Shown in pieces: positions 9,903 to 21,490 of a stretch of 64,000 bases of DNA. The position numbers were made by a program, and so were the translations under genes. Source of the stretch: Astragalus membranaceus (lineage: Eukaryota > Streptophyta > Magnoliopsida > Fabales > Fabaceae); the NCBI GenBank assembly GCA_039519185.1, contig CM076847.1, positions 78,281,100-78,345,099 on the forward strand, read 5' to 3'. The first letter of the stretch is position 1, and every line of letters starts with the position of its first letter. The notes beneath the pieces are model-generated. The model was not told the DNA's origin, did no database searches, and was given only the letters and a program-made list of their open reading frames with translations.

Positions 9903-11400
9903 CTAGCAGCATACCCGTGCATACGCACGGGTACCGTCGTGTTATTTATATGAATTGACTAAGTCAGAAATTTATTAGCCCGATTATATCAAGAATCAAA
10001 AATAAATACATATAGAAACCAAAAATCTAAAAGTATAATTTTTCCTTTCCAAAAATGTAACCCTTAATACATGTTTTTTCGTTGACGACTTTGATACTAT
10101 ACATGTTTTCCCTTAGTACAATTATTTGTCTTTTTTAGGTATCAGTGACAAATATTTGACACGCAGTTTTAATATTTATCAATAGTTTTCTCGTTTTTTT
10201 AAGAGACTAAATATTTAGTTTGAGATTTTTGCTAGTGATTAGTTTTAGAAGGTTATTAGATGATAGTAGATAGTAAAACATAGATAGTAGACTTATAGTA
10301 GTCTTTAAAAATTATAATTATCAATAACAAATATTTGTCCCGTGATTTTTTATATATCGGTGATAGTCACTTGTCCTATTTTTAGGTATCAATGTCAAAT
10401 ACTTGTTACGTGTTTTTTATATATCAGTGAAAGTTACTGGTTATTTTTTTATGTATTAGTGACAAATATTTGTCTTGTGTTTTTTATATATCAGAGACAG
10501 TTATTTGTCCTTTTTTTAGGTATCAGTGACAAATATTTATCCCGTGTTTTTTATATATCAGTGACAGTTATTTGTCTTTTTTATAGGTATCATTGATAAA
10601 CATTTGTCCCGTGTTTTTCAATATTGATGTAGTCTGAATAGTCATCAAGTCTTGTTTTTTTAAGAGACTAAAAAGTTATTTTGAAATTTTTGTCATTGCT
10701 TAAATTGTTAGTTTTAGTAGATTAGTATATTATAGTAGATAGTAGAAGATAGATAGTAGAATTATAATACTCTTCAAAAATTATAATTATCTAGAACACT
10801 TATAAATCCCGTGTTTTTTTTAATATATCTGTGACAGTTAATTATTTGTCTTTTTATAGGAATCGATGATAAATATTTGTTCTGTGTTTTTTCAATATTT
10901 ATCAGTAGTCTGAATAGTCGTTAAGTCTTCTTATTTTTTGCTAAGAGACTAAAAAGTTATTTTGCAATTTTTGCTAGTGCTTAAATTTATTAGTTTTAGT
11001 AGATTAATATATTATAGTAGATAGTAGAAGATAAATAGTATTTGTCGAAAAATAAGATAGATAGTAGATTTATAATAATAGTCTACAAAAATTATAATTA
11101 TTTAGAACATATATAAATCTCGTGTTTTTTATGTATTAGTGATAGCTATTTGTCATTTTTATAGATATCAGGGACAAATAGTTGTCTCATATTTTTTTAT
11201 ATATCGATCACATTTATTTGCCATTTTTTAGATTTTAGTAACTTTTTTAATAATTATAGTCTGAATAGTCATCAAGTCTTGTTGTTTTTATCTAAGACAA
11301 TAATATTTTTTTTTGGAATTTTAGCCATTGGTTAAATTGATTAGTTTTAGTAGATTATTCTACATAGTAAAAGATAGATAGTAAATTTAGATTTTCTACC
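9903..11400 (-). mobile_element. Helitron-like element, 3' end at 9903
   Basis: Read on the minus strand, the terminus has a GC-rich hairpin (CCCGTGC, 4-base loop, GCACGGG), a 7-base spacer and CTAG, followed by T: the canonical Helitron 3' end (hairpin just before CTRR, insertion between A and T). The internal sequence resembles 23268-23900, which ends the same way. The 5' end (expected to start TC) was not fixed; the far boundary is approximate. No Rep/helicase frame is present, so it would be non-autonomous. Confidence 0.6.
10130..11390. repeat. Degenerate tandem array, AT-rich
   Basis: Blocks alternating ATCAGTGACAAATATTTGTC, GTGTTTTTTATATATCAGTG and AAGAGACTAAAAAGTTATTT/TAGTAGATAGTAGAAGATAG recur about four times at variable spacing of a few hundred bases. 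The 84-codon frame at 10342-10596 is a by-product of the repeats. Confidence 0.7.
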
Positions 11401-11714
11401 AATTTTTTTCTTTTTTCTCCTCCTTCCTCTTTCACACGCATTCCCACCTCTTCATTTTTTTTCTTTCTCTCTCGTTGTGGTTTAATTTCTATCTTTATGC
11501 TTTTTGCTTTAATTTTTTGGTTCCTTACTTTTTGTTTCCATTTTGTCTCTCTCTCCGCGTCTCTTCAATTTTGTCTCTCTGCCAGCTTTTTATTTTTTTG
11601 TCAGCCTGCTATTGCAGCAAAAAATAGGTATATTTTATTAGTAGGAATTTACTTGATTACCCCCAAGTGTTGGTTGAATAAAATTTTCAATTATGGGTAT
11701 TTTAGTAAGTATGG

Positions 11715-11900
11715 TGTTGGTTGTTTTTTTTTGGGTAAACCAGGGTATCCTCCACGGCGATTGTGGAGACTAATCTCTCGAAGTACTTGAGTTCATTTAA
11801 TGGCTGACCTCTTCCAAGCGATGTCTCTCCATACACATCGGTCAGGGATCGAACCCCTGACCAAATGCTTAAGTGCCAAGCAACTGATGTTGGTTGTTTT
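11715..11900 (-). mobile_element. tRNA-derived SINE with 13-bp target-site duplication
   Basis: On the minus strand the body (11728-11887) has a tRNA-like head with box B GGTTCGATCCC, a unique middle and the end GGTTTACCC followed by an A-tract. It is flanked by identical TGTTGGTTGTTTT at 11715-11727 and 11888-11900. The 3' end (GGATACCC, then GGTTTACCCAAAA) is shared with the SINE at 56367-56462. Confidence 0.85.
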
Positions 11901-11926
11901 GATTAGAGTTATAGTAGAAGTAGATG

Positions 11927-12297
11927 TGTTCCCTACGAGGTTTTAAAAACCGGACCGGACCGGACCGGCCGGTTCAACCGGTTGAACCGGACCCCTGGCC
12001 GGTTGGTTCAACCCCATTTGACCCGCAGGCCAAAGAAATGCCCAGAACCGGATTGAACCGCCAAGAACCGCTTTGAACCTGGAAAGAACCGGGAACCGAA
12101 CCGGGTTGAACCGGTTTGAACCGCCCGAAATGCAATTTTTTATTTTTAAATTTACTTTTTTCTCCAAAATTTAATATTTTTTATTTTTTATTTAATAAAT
12201 TACTTATCCGATTCAACCATGGTTGAACCGGTTGAACCATGAACCGGAAGTCTCGCCGGTTCGATCTCCGGTCCGGTTTTAAAAACATTGTTCCCTA
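11927..12297. mobile_element. CCGG-rich MITE with 9-bp target-site duplication
   Basis: Ends are near-identical inverted GTTTTAAAAACCGGACCGG and its reverse; the interior is full of AACCGGTTGAACCGG palindromes. Flanks TGTTCCCTA (11927-11935) and TGTTCCCTA (12289-12297) form a 9-bp duplication, which suits a Mutator-type MITE. The 74-codon minus frame inside is repeat-derived. Confidence 0.7.
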
Positions 12298-12835
12298 TCT
12301 TAGATTGAACTATTATCCCCTCACACTATTTTTTCAATAAAAAAACAAATTTTTTTTTTCAGTTGATGCTCAAAGAAAAAAAAAGTCTTTAGTTTCTTTT
12401 TATATTGATAATAAAATTCGATTCTTTAAATTTTTTATTCAGCATTGAAGTTTTATTTAGCATACTAACCCCAATAAAATAATCTTTTATCAATTCAATT
12501 AATTTCTAAAATTAAAAGTTAAAATATCTTTATTTTTTATATTCTAACTTAAGAGAGGTCAAATGCCCAATTAGGAGGCTTTGATGCTTATACATTCTTT
12601 AGGGGATTTTAAAGCACCCATATGATACTTGTATGGGTAATTGTTATCTGAGAGAGTCTTCGTATATTGCTTTTCCATACAATTGTTTTAAAATTTCGAA
12701 TTAGTCCTTTGTCTCTTTTTCCATTTTTGGTCTATTAAGTTTAAAATGTTGACTTTGTTGACCATTTTTCAGTTTCCATTCAAGTCTGTTAAAAAGTATG
12801 AGGTGTCTCGTCATTTTTTAAGTTTCTAAAAGTCG
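12298..12835. other. AT-rich intergenic, partial repeat
   Basis: No gene is seen. A short block at about 12612-12690 (GCACCCATATGATACTTG and on) recurs at about 13428-13510, suggesting that the pieces around 13 kb belong to one larger decayed repeat. Confidence 0.5.
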
Positions 12836-13080
12836 TGACATTGGTAAATATCTTGGGTTGCCTTCAATGATGGAGAGAAACAAAAAAAAAATCATGTTTG
12901 GTTACTTGAATAGTGGAATCCAGACGCAAATTCAGAGTTGATTCAGAAAACATCTTTCAAAAGCAGGAGAAGAAGTTTTAGTGAAGTACGTGGCTAAGGA
13001 GATTCCAATGTAGGAAATGGAATGTGTGATAAATTCTTTATGGTGGGTATTCATAGGAGGCTTCAGGAGAGGCATTAAAC
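12836..13080 (+). pseudogene. LINE reverse-transcriptase remnant
   Basis: The plus strand encodes a stretch with DIGKYLGLPSMMERNKK, then HLSKAGEEVLVK and a Trp-rich INSLWWVFIGG, the order found C-terminal to the catalytic core in plant L1 ORF2. It contains stop codons and is only about 80 codons long: a decayed fragment. Confidence 0.65.
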
Positions 13081-13087
13081 GCCTCGG

Positions 13088-13325
13088 TTGAGACCGATTG
13101 AGTGTGAAAAAAGAGCATGGAGGGTTGTGTTTTTGACATTTTCATGGCTTTGTTTTAGCAATGCTAGATATACTAGAGAGACAAAATTTGTAAACTATAA
13201 GTCCACAATCTAAAGCAACTTCACTCTTTGTCAAAAAATTTGCACTTAAGTTTCCTTCGTGCAATATTCAATATATTCAACATTTTGTTTTTATAAGTCA
13301 GATAACATGTGTTTGTAATTATATG
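13088..13325 (+). repeat. Dispersed repeat, copy 2
   Basis: Direct, diverged copy of 9463-9696, beginning TTGAGACCGATTGAGTGTG and ending GATAACATGTGTTTG. Confidence 0.75.
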
Positions 13326-14046
13326 TTCAGACAACATTTTCAAATAGAAGCGTCATCTAAAATATAAGCGTCCTACCGATGCCCAGATAAAATTTTCAAA
13401 TATAAGTGTCATCTAAATAAATGTGAAGCACCCAAATGATACTTGAATGGATAATTGTTAAATGAGGAAAAACATGGAGTCTTTGGACAACGCTTTTCCA
13501 AACAAGTACTATCTAATGCAATATTGATATTTATAAGGCTTATATGATATCCACTTTAATCAAATAGTTGAGATTAAAACAGTTTAATACACTATACCGT
13601 GACTATTAAATCCAAACAAAACCTTAATAATTCTCCAAAGACCATCTACCTCACCCATCTCCTAGGTCTGCTGCTTGAACTTTGTTGTGATCACATATTT
13701 AATGGGGTTATAGAAGAGACAGTCATGGATGAATAAGATAATTGTGGTCGCGGCGCCAATAAGGTTTCTAGAGTTAAGAAGAGGGGATGACGATTTTCCT
13801 TTCCTAGTTGGTTGCATAGAATGAAAAGTGAGGGAGAAAAATGACGATGTGTATGAAGAAGAGATCCTAAATATGATGGTAAAAGAAGGAAGATGTGCAT
13901 GGAGAAGAGATCTCAAACATGATTGGAAGAAGAAGTTGTTTCTCTTTTGCGAGATGGCAGCCAAGCCAAGAAGTAGATTGCATCCGTTCAAGGTTTTGAT
14001 ACTCCCATTTCAACAATTATTGGATCACATTTGGTTTGACATGAGT
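13326..14046. other. Intergenic, no supported gene
   Basis: Frames on both strands overlap at 13662-14085 but show no domain, codon pattern or start context that would favour any of them. Confidence 0.45.
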
Positions 14047-15700
14047 CACTACAACAGAATTGCAGAAAAAGGGCGCACCCTTTAGAGGCGCTTTTTAAAA
14101 AGCGCCCCTGATGCCCTCCGTATTTTGAGCATCAGGGGCGCTTTTTGAAGCTCAAAATACAGAGTGCCTTTAGGGGCGCTTGTTGAAAAAAGCGCTGCTA
14201 ATTCCTAAAACCGGATCCACCAACAGGGGCGCTTTCCACGAGCACCCCCAATTCCCTAATTTTTTTTAATTCTCGTTTTCGATCGTTTTAGTATACCTAG
14301 CTTGCTTTCGTTTCCCTCTCAGTTGCTTTCGTTTCCCTCTCAGTACACCCTTTCGTTTCCCTTGCTTTCGTTTCCCTCGTTCTCTCTCACCCAAACGGCG
14401 CACGCCTCCCCCTCCCAGCCTCAGACGCGACGGCGAAACACCACCTGTGGCCACCACCATCTGCGCGTTTCACAATCCCACCACCAGTGCATTTGTACCA
14501 GTCCCACCGAACCCTTCGCAATCTCACCCCCATTTCGCAAACGGCGCAAGCTTCTCTCTCACCCAAACGGCGCATGCCTCACCCTCCCAACTCTCAGACG
14601 CGGCGGCGACGACACCACCGTGCAGGCCACCACCATCTGCGCGCATTCATAGGTTATTTGTCTTGTTTTTATTTATTTATTTTTCTTGATATTTACAGTA
14701 TGTTGCTGCATATATATGGTTTGTTGGGAAAAAATGAAGCATATAAGCTATTCAAAGCAGCACAAATATTTGAAAACAACACAAAATCAACATCTCCGTG
14801 CATTATGGTATAGTGGTTCAATTAGAATCAGGCACTTTACCCACTTCGTGATGGTTGAATACTGGAGAGTGAGGAGGGTCACGAAATGGTAGAATGAATA
14901 AACCTCTGAAAACTGAACTGAAGCATATGGAATAGATAATGATAGAGTATTTTGAATGATTAATTTTTTTATGGATCTTTATTTTTAGTTGTTGTTCAGT
15001 TAGCCTTTTAGTCCTTAAGCCTTTTATCTTATTTGCATATAGTCTCTTAGAGACACTTGTAAAAATAACCAAATGAATGAGAAAAGTCTTAGCTAATTTA
15101 TTTATTGGCACAGGCTCTCGTTGATCTCTCTCGTGCGCTCTCTCTGGTTCATCTCTCTTAGCTCTCTGGTTCATCTCTCTTAGCTCTCTGGGCTCTCTTA
15201 TCTCTCTTAACAACATCATGTTGCCTGTTTGATTAATGAAAATCGAAATTCATGTAATTACTTTGGTTAGTTGGTTTTTGGTTCATCACATTGTATGTCG
15301 ATCATGTCATGTTTGTTGTCTATGTTGGCATTTAGGCGCTTAATTGGTTAATGATTTATGTAATTTTTGTATGTATATTAGATGGGTATATAAGTTTGTT
15401 AGTTGGAATTTAATTTGCAATTGGCTAGTTGATTTGAAATTTGATTTATGTAATTTTTGTATGTATATTAGATGGGTATATAAGTTGTTGTTGTTGTTTC
15501 TGTTTCTGGTTTCTGGTTTATGCAGATGATGATCTTGGTTGATGCAAAATATTGGGCATAACAGAAACAAAAAAATATTTAAAAAAAAAAACAATGAATC
15601 AGGGGCGCTTGCAGTTAAAAGCACCCCTGTTGGTCTTAACGCGCTTGACAATCAGGGGCGCTTGTAGTTAAAAGCGCCCCTGTTGGTCAAACGCGCTAGA
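14047..15700 (+). mobile_element. CACTA-like element end with GCGCC subterminal repeats, truncated
   Basis: It starts CACTACAACAG at 14047, followed by subterminal repeats of AGGGGCGCTTTT and its inverse (14080-14250) and again at 15600-15690. No matching TAGTG end is found on the right, where the sequence runs into the inverted duplication at 15717. The interior (14280-14680) is C-rich and carries repeated TTTCGTTTCCCTC and CACCCAAACGGCGCA motifs; 15113-15200 has a CTCTCTGGTTCATCTCTCTTAG tandem repeat. No transposase frame is seen. Confidence 0.6.
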
Positions 15701-15716
15701 TAGAGGAAAGTTGAAG

Positions 15717-17252
15717 CTATTTAACACGAAGTTTATAAGAGTTACCCGGCCACCAATAGATAAACAACGGCCTTGCCACAAAGCCAATCTAGTACGAAGC
15801 TTATCAATCACTGGCTTCTATGTTGAACTCCGTCTTGGGTTTGCGCCCACGGGAATACCCAAGAACTTAAAGGGAATAGACTCCGTTCGACAATAAAGGA
15901 AAGTTGAAGCCGAAACTAAGAGATGTTCATTGATACCAATAAGTTTGCTCTTGTGAAAAAAACCTCAAAACTAAAGAAAGTTGAATTCCTTTTAACATAT
16001 TTGTGAATAAATTCGATAATAATAACCATGGATCTCCAAATGATTAGGCTCTTTTATTTTCTTCTTTTTTATACTTGAAAGCTTTTGAAAAGAGTGTACA
16101 TGGCCAACTAGCAAGACCCACAGTCCCTCACAGTTGGTTGCGTTGGCAATTTCAGCGGCATGAAAACGTCAGCTTCCGGGTTTAAAGCCAGTTGTGAGCA
16201 GTGGTAGTGTGTATGTTTGGTGTTTATTTGCCATTTAGACAAAAGAAACTAGCAAGACCCACCGGTCATTCAAACACAAAGGTTTGGTACACATAAAGTT
16301 TAAACCTTTCTCCAATTTTAACTTCTACCAAGTTCAAGTATTAAGCTACTCTTTCTAAAACTTTCAACCAAAAGCAGAGAAAAAACTTCAAAACTAAGAG
16401 TAGTGAAAGAGGGTGCCATCCTAGAAATTGTTAAGAGGAATCGGAATCACCCAATTTGTTTTACACTAATCATGCCATTGTCATTGCTTTAACTCAAGTG
16501 GGAAAAGAAAAGAAATTTAGTTGATGAGTTTGAGGTGGTTGCTGTTTCGGACATTGCAGCAAAGGTGGGAGATGCAGTCCTCATACCACAGTCCTCATAC
16601 CACAGCAGAGAAGTCGTTCACATGACGTTGACGTCGAGGGGGCATGAGAGGATATTGAATGTCAAGATCTCTAGAAAATCAACCCTTCAATCAAAAAAAT
16701 TATTCTTAAAACACATGTATTGTGAAACGAAAGTATCATTAAGAAGACACTTTTCAGTACATACCTCATTGTTCTGTGTTTCATTTGTAATACGGTAGAA
16801 GTTATGTATGGTCTTAGTAGCAAGGATACTGTTGGGGATCACAATCTTTTGATTCACAACCTTTTGATTTTTATCATATTTCAGAAATACGGTTGTCCAT
16901 ACATTCATTTCTTCTACAATCATCTGCCATTAGTTAAGATTAACCATTAAGTCATGTTTACATGAAAAAAGACTATAAATTAGAATAGATATAAACATTA
17001 TTACCTTGATATTATCAATTTCACACATATCTCCACATCAAATGGGCGCATGTAAACTAAGAATATAATTGCTCTAAAAAGTGTCTTGCAGCTGTCTCCA
17101 AATACAAATGAAACTAAAAGAAGTTGTAAGCCCACTAAAATAAGTAAATTGGTGGCGTAAATTTCCAATGTCAAGAGGCAAACCATTATTATGATAATGA
17201 CAACTAAAACATTGGCTATTTTATGAAGTTTGTTCCCGACTCTTCTGGTGTC
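15717..17252 (-). repeat. Large inverted duplication, left arm (about 1.5 kb)
   Basis: Near-identical reverse complement of 18617-20146. It carries, in reverse, part of a LINE (15717-15970), the LINE target site ACTAAAGAAAGTT (15970-15982), an unidentified segment (about 15990-16640) and MSL-like exons (about 16690-17190). Paired translations differ at only a few residues, so the duplication is fairly recent. Confidence 0.9.
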
Positions 17253-19190
17253 ATTCAGATGGGATTGGGAATGAGATAACTATTGATCACTTGCATAGTC
17301 TTAATCCGAAGAATATATCTGCTTGGAATATGCAGAGGTTGATGACTTTGCTTACATTAGATGAGCAGATACTTGATTCCACTTCTGATGGTGAACATGG
17401 CACCTATATTATTAGAAGTGAAAAAGGAGCTGAAGCAGCTGCTAGGAAACTCTTTAAGAATGTTGCTAGGGGCGGCTGCAGGTTCGTTATCCATTCATTT
17501 CTTACTTTTACAAATTATTATTGCTTGTTTCACTGTTTGTTTGACACTTTGACTAAAGGTTTTTATGCCTTTGCCCTCTAATTACTTTATGATATTGATT
17601 AACTCCTCTCCCTTTTTCTTTCTCTTATGCACGATTTTTCACCAAGCTGGATTTTGTTATTGCTCAGAATTTTAATTCACAAACCTTATCCATATTTTGT
17701 CCCCTTCACTAGCTGCTGCAACTTTACCTGTAGCGTTAGGGGTTGGTTAGGTGGACCTGTCATAACTCATAATGGCTGGGCTCTATCAAAACCCAAAATC
17801 ATGATGCCATATGTTTTTAGTAGTTTCTCTTCATGTTTTCTTTGGTCTTCCTCTGCCCCTTTTAATTGGAATATTTCCCATTTGATACTTTTTTTCCCAT
17901 AAAAGCCTCTTTTGGTACATGAACAAATCACCTTAGGCAAGTTTTAATGTTTGTTGACTCTAAAGGTGTTAGCTCAACTCTCTCTCTCCCCCTCCCTCCC
18001 TCTCCCTCTCCCTCCCCCTCTCCCTCTCCCTCTCTCTTTGAACATAATTAATAGGATAATTTAGTGATGACCAATAAAGAAAAGGTTTTAGTCTAGAATA
18101 TTTTAATCTCATTGCATCTTAATCCTTAATTTAATATGATTATGCATTACTTTCAAATTAAATGATAAGTTTTTCATAGTTTATTAATTTCTCTGTTTCA
18201 TTTTTTTTTACTCTCTCTTTTTTGTAGGTATATACAAGTAGAGGACTTAATGCGACTTATGCAAGAAGATGAAGCTATGAAAATGATAAGTCTATTTGAA
18301 GGAGCCCTTGAAACAGGGAAAGGGAAAATCAGTAAATTTGCCTTGAAAAACTGGGTGGTAAGTATTAACTAACCTATCAAGCATAATTTGAGAAATGGGG
18401 TTGATACATTTTTTTTTCCATTGTTTGTCTGATGGAATACTATTTACTTGATGTTTACTTACTTGTTAAGAACGGTTACCCATAGCAGTATATTGCCAAA
18501 GATCAGTTGAATAGGGTTGTAAGCCAATTCACTTCTATAATATTGACAGCAATATTGTGCTTTTAATTATCCAGGTGAATGCCTTCAAAGAGAGGAAAGC
18601 ACTTGCTTTCTCATTGACACCAGAAGAGTCGGGAACAAACTTCATAAAATAGCCAATGTTTTAGTTGTCATTATCATAATAATGGTTTGCCTCTTGACAT
18701 TAGAAATTTACACCACCAATTTACTTATTTTAGTGGGCTTACAGCTTCTTTTAGTTTCATCTGTATTTGGAGACAGCTGCAAGACACTTTTTAGAGCAAT
18801 TATATTCTTAGTTTACATGCGCCCATTTGATGTGGGAGATATGTGTGAAATTGATAATATCAAGATAATAATATTTATATCTATTCTAATTTATAGTCTT
18901 TTTTCATGTAAACATGGCTTAATGGTTAATCTTAACTAATGGCTGGTGATTGTAGAAGAAATGAATGTATGGACAACCGTATTTCTGAAATATGATAAAA
19001 ATCAAAATGTTGTGAATCAAAAGATTGTGATCTCCAACAGTATCCTTGCTACTAAGACCATATATAACTTCTACCGTAGCCTTACAAATGAAACACAGAA
19101 CAATGAGGTATGTACTGAAAAGTGTCTTCTTAATGATACTTTCGTTTCACAATACATGTGTTTTAAGAATAATTTTTTTGATTGAAGGGT
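17238..19190 (+). pseudogene. Mechanosensitive channel MscS-like (MSL10-type) gene fragment
   Basis: The exons read as the central part of a plant MSL protein, a plasma-membrane stretch-gated anion channel. A piece ending at 17481 has ISAWNMQRLM and NVARGGC; 18228-18357 has VEDLMRLMQEDEA; 18575 onwards has VNAFKERKALAFSL, two hydrophobic segments, the pore-side FGDSCKTLFRAIIFL and MRPFDVGDMCEID; 18946 onwards has VEEMNVWTTVFL and SILATKTI. Introns have plant GT-AG ends (17482-18227 and 18358-18574). Breaks: frame loss near 17270, a frameshift near 18630 (before the first membrane segment), and donor and acceptor of the last intron mutated (18865, about 18943). N- and C-terminal exons are absent. 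Family assignment is strong; it is non-functional. Confidence 0.8.
17253..18616. other. Single-copy spacer of the inverted duplication
   Basis: Holds two MSL-like exons and one full intron; the intron contains a CCCTCT-rich microsatellite at about 17980-18038. It is the only part of the MSL locus not duplicated. Confidence 0.75.
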
Positions 19191-20146
19191 TGATTTTCTA
19201 GGGATCTTGACATTCAATATCCTCTCATGCCCCTCGACGTCAACGTCATGTGAACGACTTCTCTGCTGTGGTATGAGGACTGCATCTCCCACCTTTGCTG
19301 CAATGTCCGAAACAGCAACCACCTCAAACTCATCAACTAAATTTCTTTTCTTTTCCCACTTGAGTTAAAGCAATGACAATGGCATGATTAGTGTAAAACA
19401 AATTGGGTGATTCTGATTCCTCTTAACAATTTTTGGGATGGCACCCTCTTTCACTACTCTTAGTTTTGAAGTTTTTTCTCTGCTTTTGGTTGAAAGTTTT
19501 AGAAAGTGTAGCTTAATACTTGAACTTGGTAGAAGTTAAAATTGGAGAAAGGTTTAAACTTTATGCGTACCAAACCTTTGTGTTTGAATGACCGGTGGGT
19601 CTTGCTAGTTTCTTTTGTCTAAATGGCAAATAAACACCAAACACACACACTAACACTGCTCACAACTGGGTTTAAACCCGAAAGCTGACGTTCCCATGCC
19701 GCTGAAATTGCCAACACAACCAACTGTGAGGGACTGTGGGTCTTGCTAGTTGGCCATGTACACTCTTTTCAAAAGCTTTCAAGTATAAAAAAGAAGAAAA
19801 TAAAAGAGCCTAATCATTTGGAGATCCATGGTTATTATTATCGAATTTATTCACAAATATGTTAAAAGGAATTCAACTTTCTTTAGTTTTGGGGGTTGAA
19901 GGATAATTTTCACAAGAGCAAACTTATTGGTATCAATGAAGATCTCTTGGTTTCGGCTTCAACTTTCCTTCATTGTCGAACGGAGTCTATTCCCTTTAAG
20001 TTCTTGGGTATTCCCGTGGGGGCAAACCCAAGACAGAGTTCAACATAGAAGCCAGTGATTGATAAGCTTCGTACTAGATTGGCTTTGTGGCAAGGTCGTT
20101 GTTTATCTATTGGTGGTCGGGTAACTCTTATAAACTTCGTGTTAAA
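18617..20146 (+). repeat. Large inverted duplication, right arm (about 1.5 kb)
   Basis: Reverse complement of 15717-17252. Its outer edge (about 20146) lies inside the LINE at 19888-21477, so the LINE was already present when the segment was copied and inverted. Confidence 0.9.
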
Positions 20147-21477
20147 TAGCATACCCCTTTATTACTTCTTTTTTTATAAGGCGCCGAAGACGATGATTAA
20201 AAATTTAATTAAGCTTCAAAAAGATTTTTTGTGGGGGCATAAAGGAGGATTCGAGAGGTATGTCCTGGGTGGCTTGGGAGAAAGTGTGTTGACCAAAGGA
20301 GGAATGGGGCCTAGGGGTGAAGTATATTGAATTATTTAATATTGCCCTCTTGGCAAAATGGAAATGGAGGATTTTAACGGATGAGGAGGCGTCTTGAAAG
20401 GGTATTCTTACACATAGATATGGTGATTTGGGTTCTATTTTTTTTAATGACACATCACCTACAGGTAGAAGGTTTGAATCTTTTTTTGTGGCGTGATCTT
20501 TGGTGTGTGGGGGAGGAGAGGATTTCAGAGGGGTGGTTCGAAGCAAATGTTAGACGGGGCTTGGGCGATGGCCGTTGAGTGAACTTTTGGTATCATCATT
20601 GGCTTGGCCAACGCTCGTTGAGGCTTGATTTTGGCAACGTTTTTTTAAGTTGCAACAATAAAAACGTGATGCTGGCTGATTTAGGCGCATGGAGAAACAT
20701 TTCTTGGCTGTGTGATTTTTCTTATTTTTCCAACGCAGGTCCGCAAGATTCTGACGATGTTAACGCACTATAGACTGCTTTATATGATGTTCAATTATGT
20801 AATGGAGCTGCTGATTTTTGGAAATGGATCGTGGACCCATCAAAACAGTTTACGATTCGTTCATGCTATGCTTATTTGGTAAAATCTTCATTCTCTATGG
20901 CGAACATCCATTCCTTCGAAGGTCTTGATATTTGGTTGGAGGATTTTCAACAATTCACTTCCTATTCGGGACTTGTTGTTGAGGCGCCACGTTATTCATT
21001 CGGAGGAGGATGCGGTGTGTGCTTTTTGTCGGAATCACAAAGGATCTACATCACTTGTTTTTGCACTGCCCGTTCTCTAGGAGGGTGTGGGATGAGATTG
21101 GTCGATGGCTGGATGTGTACGTGTCTTTACCCTCCAATTTACTCCATCATTATCTTAGCTTTGGTGAGCTTTGTAAAGGTAAGAAGGCGAAGAGGGTAAA
21201 ATATCTCCTTTGGTTGACAACGTGTTGGTGTCTTTGGCTATCCCGTAATGGTGTTTGTTTTAGGGGGAGGAAGCCAATCTAGATTCTATTGTGGCTCACG
21301 TGAAGTACTTATCGTGGTGTTGGTTTATCTATGAGGTAGGTAGAGATTCTTGTTTTTCACCGTCGGTATGGTGGAATAATGCTCTTACTTGTATTAACAA
21401 CTTATTATATATTCTTGTATTGTGGTTTTGAGCACCCCTAGTGCTATTTCAATGAATTCTTGCTTATCGAAAAAAAA
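19888..21477 (+). mobile_element. 5'-truncated L1-type LINE with 13-bp target-site duplication
   Basis: Flanked by AACTTTCTTTAGT at 19875-19887 and 21478-21490, and ending in an A-tract after a typical LINE 3' UTR. The coding remains are the C-terminal part of ORF2: LARWQGR-like and LSIGGRVTLINFVL, LQKDFLWG, then a zf-RVT domain (VCFLSE/FLHCPFSRRVWDE near 21010-21110). Several stops and frameshifts (for example near 20330, 20395, 20578, 20770) make it inactive. The left arm of the inverted duplication holds a reverse copy of its first 250 bases or so. Confidence 0.85.
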
Positions 21478-21490
21478 AACTTTCTTTAGT

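Noticed and set aside
10130..11390. CRISPR-like array
   Set aside because: Repeats are AT-rich, long and irregular, in a plant nuclear context; not direct repeats with unique spacers.
14266..14813. Overlapping 60-116 residue frames on both strands
   Set aside because: Repeat-rich C/T sequence inside the CACTA-like element; no domain and no consistent codon signal.
16535..16798. Frame MVAVSDIAAKVGDAVLIP (also at 19322-19071 on the minus strand)
   Set aside because: Present in both arms of the inverted duplication, but it runs antisense into the MSL exon and matches no family I recognise; probably chance.
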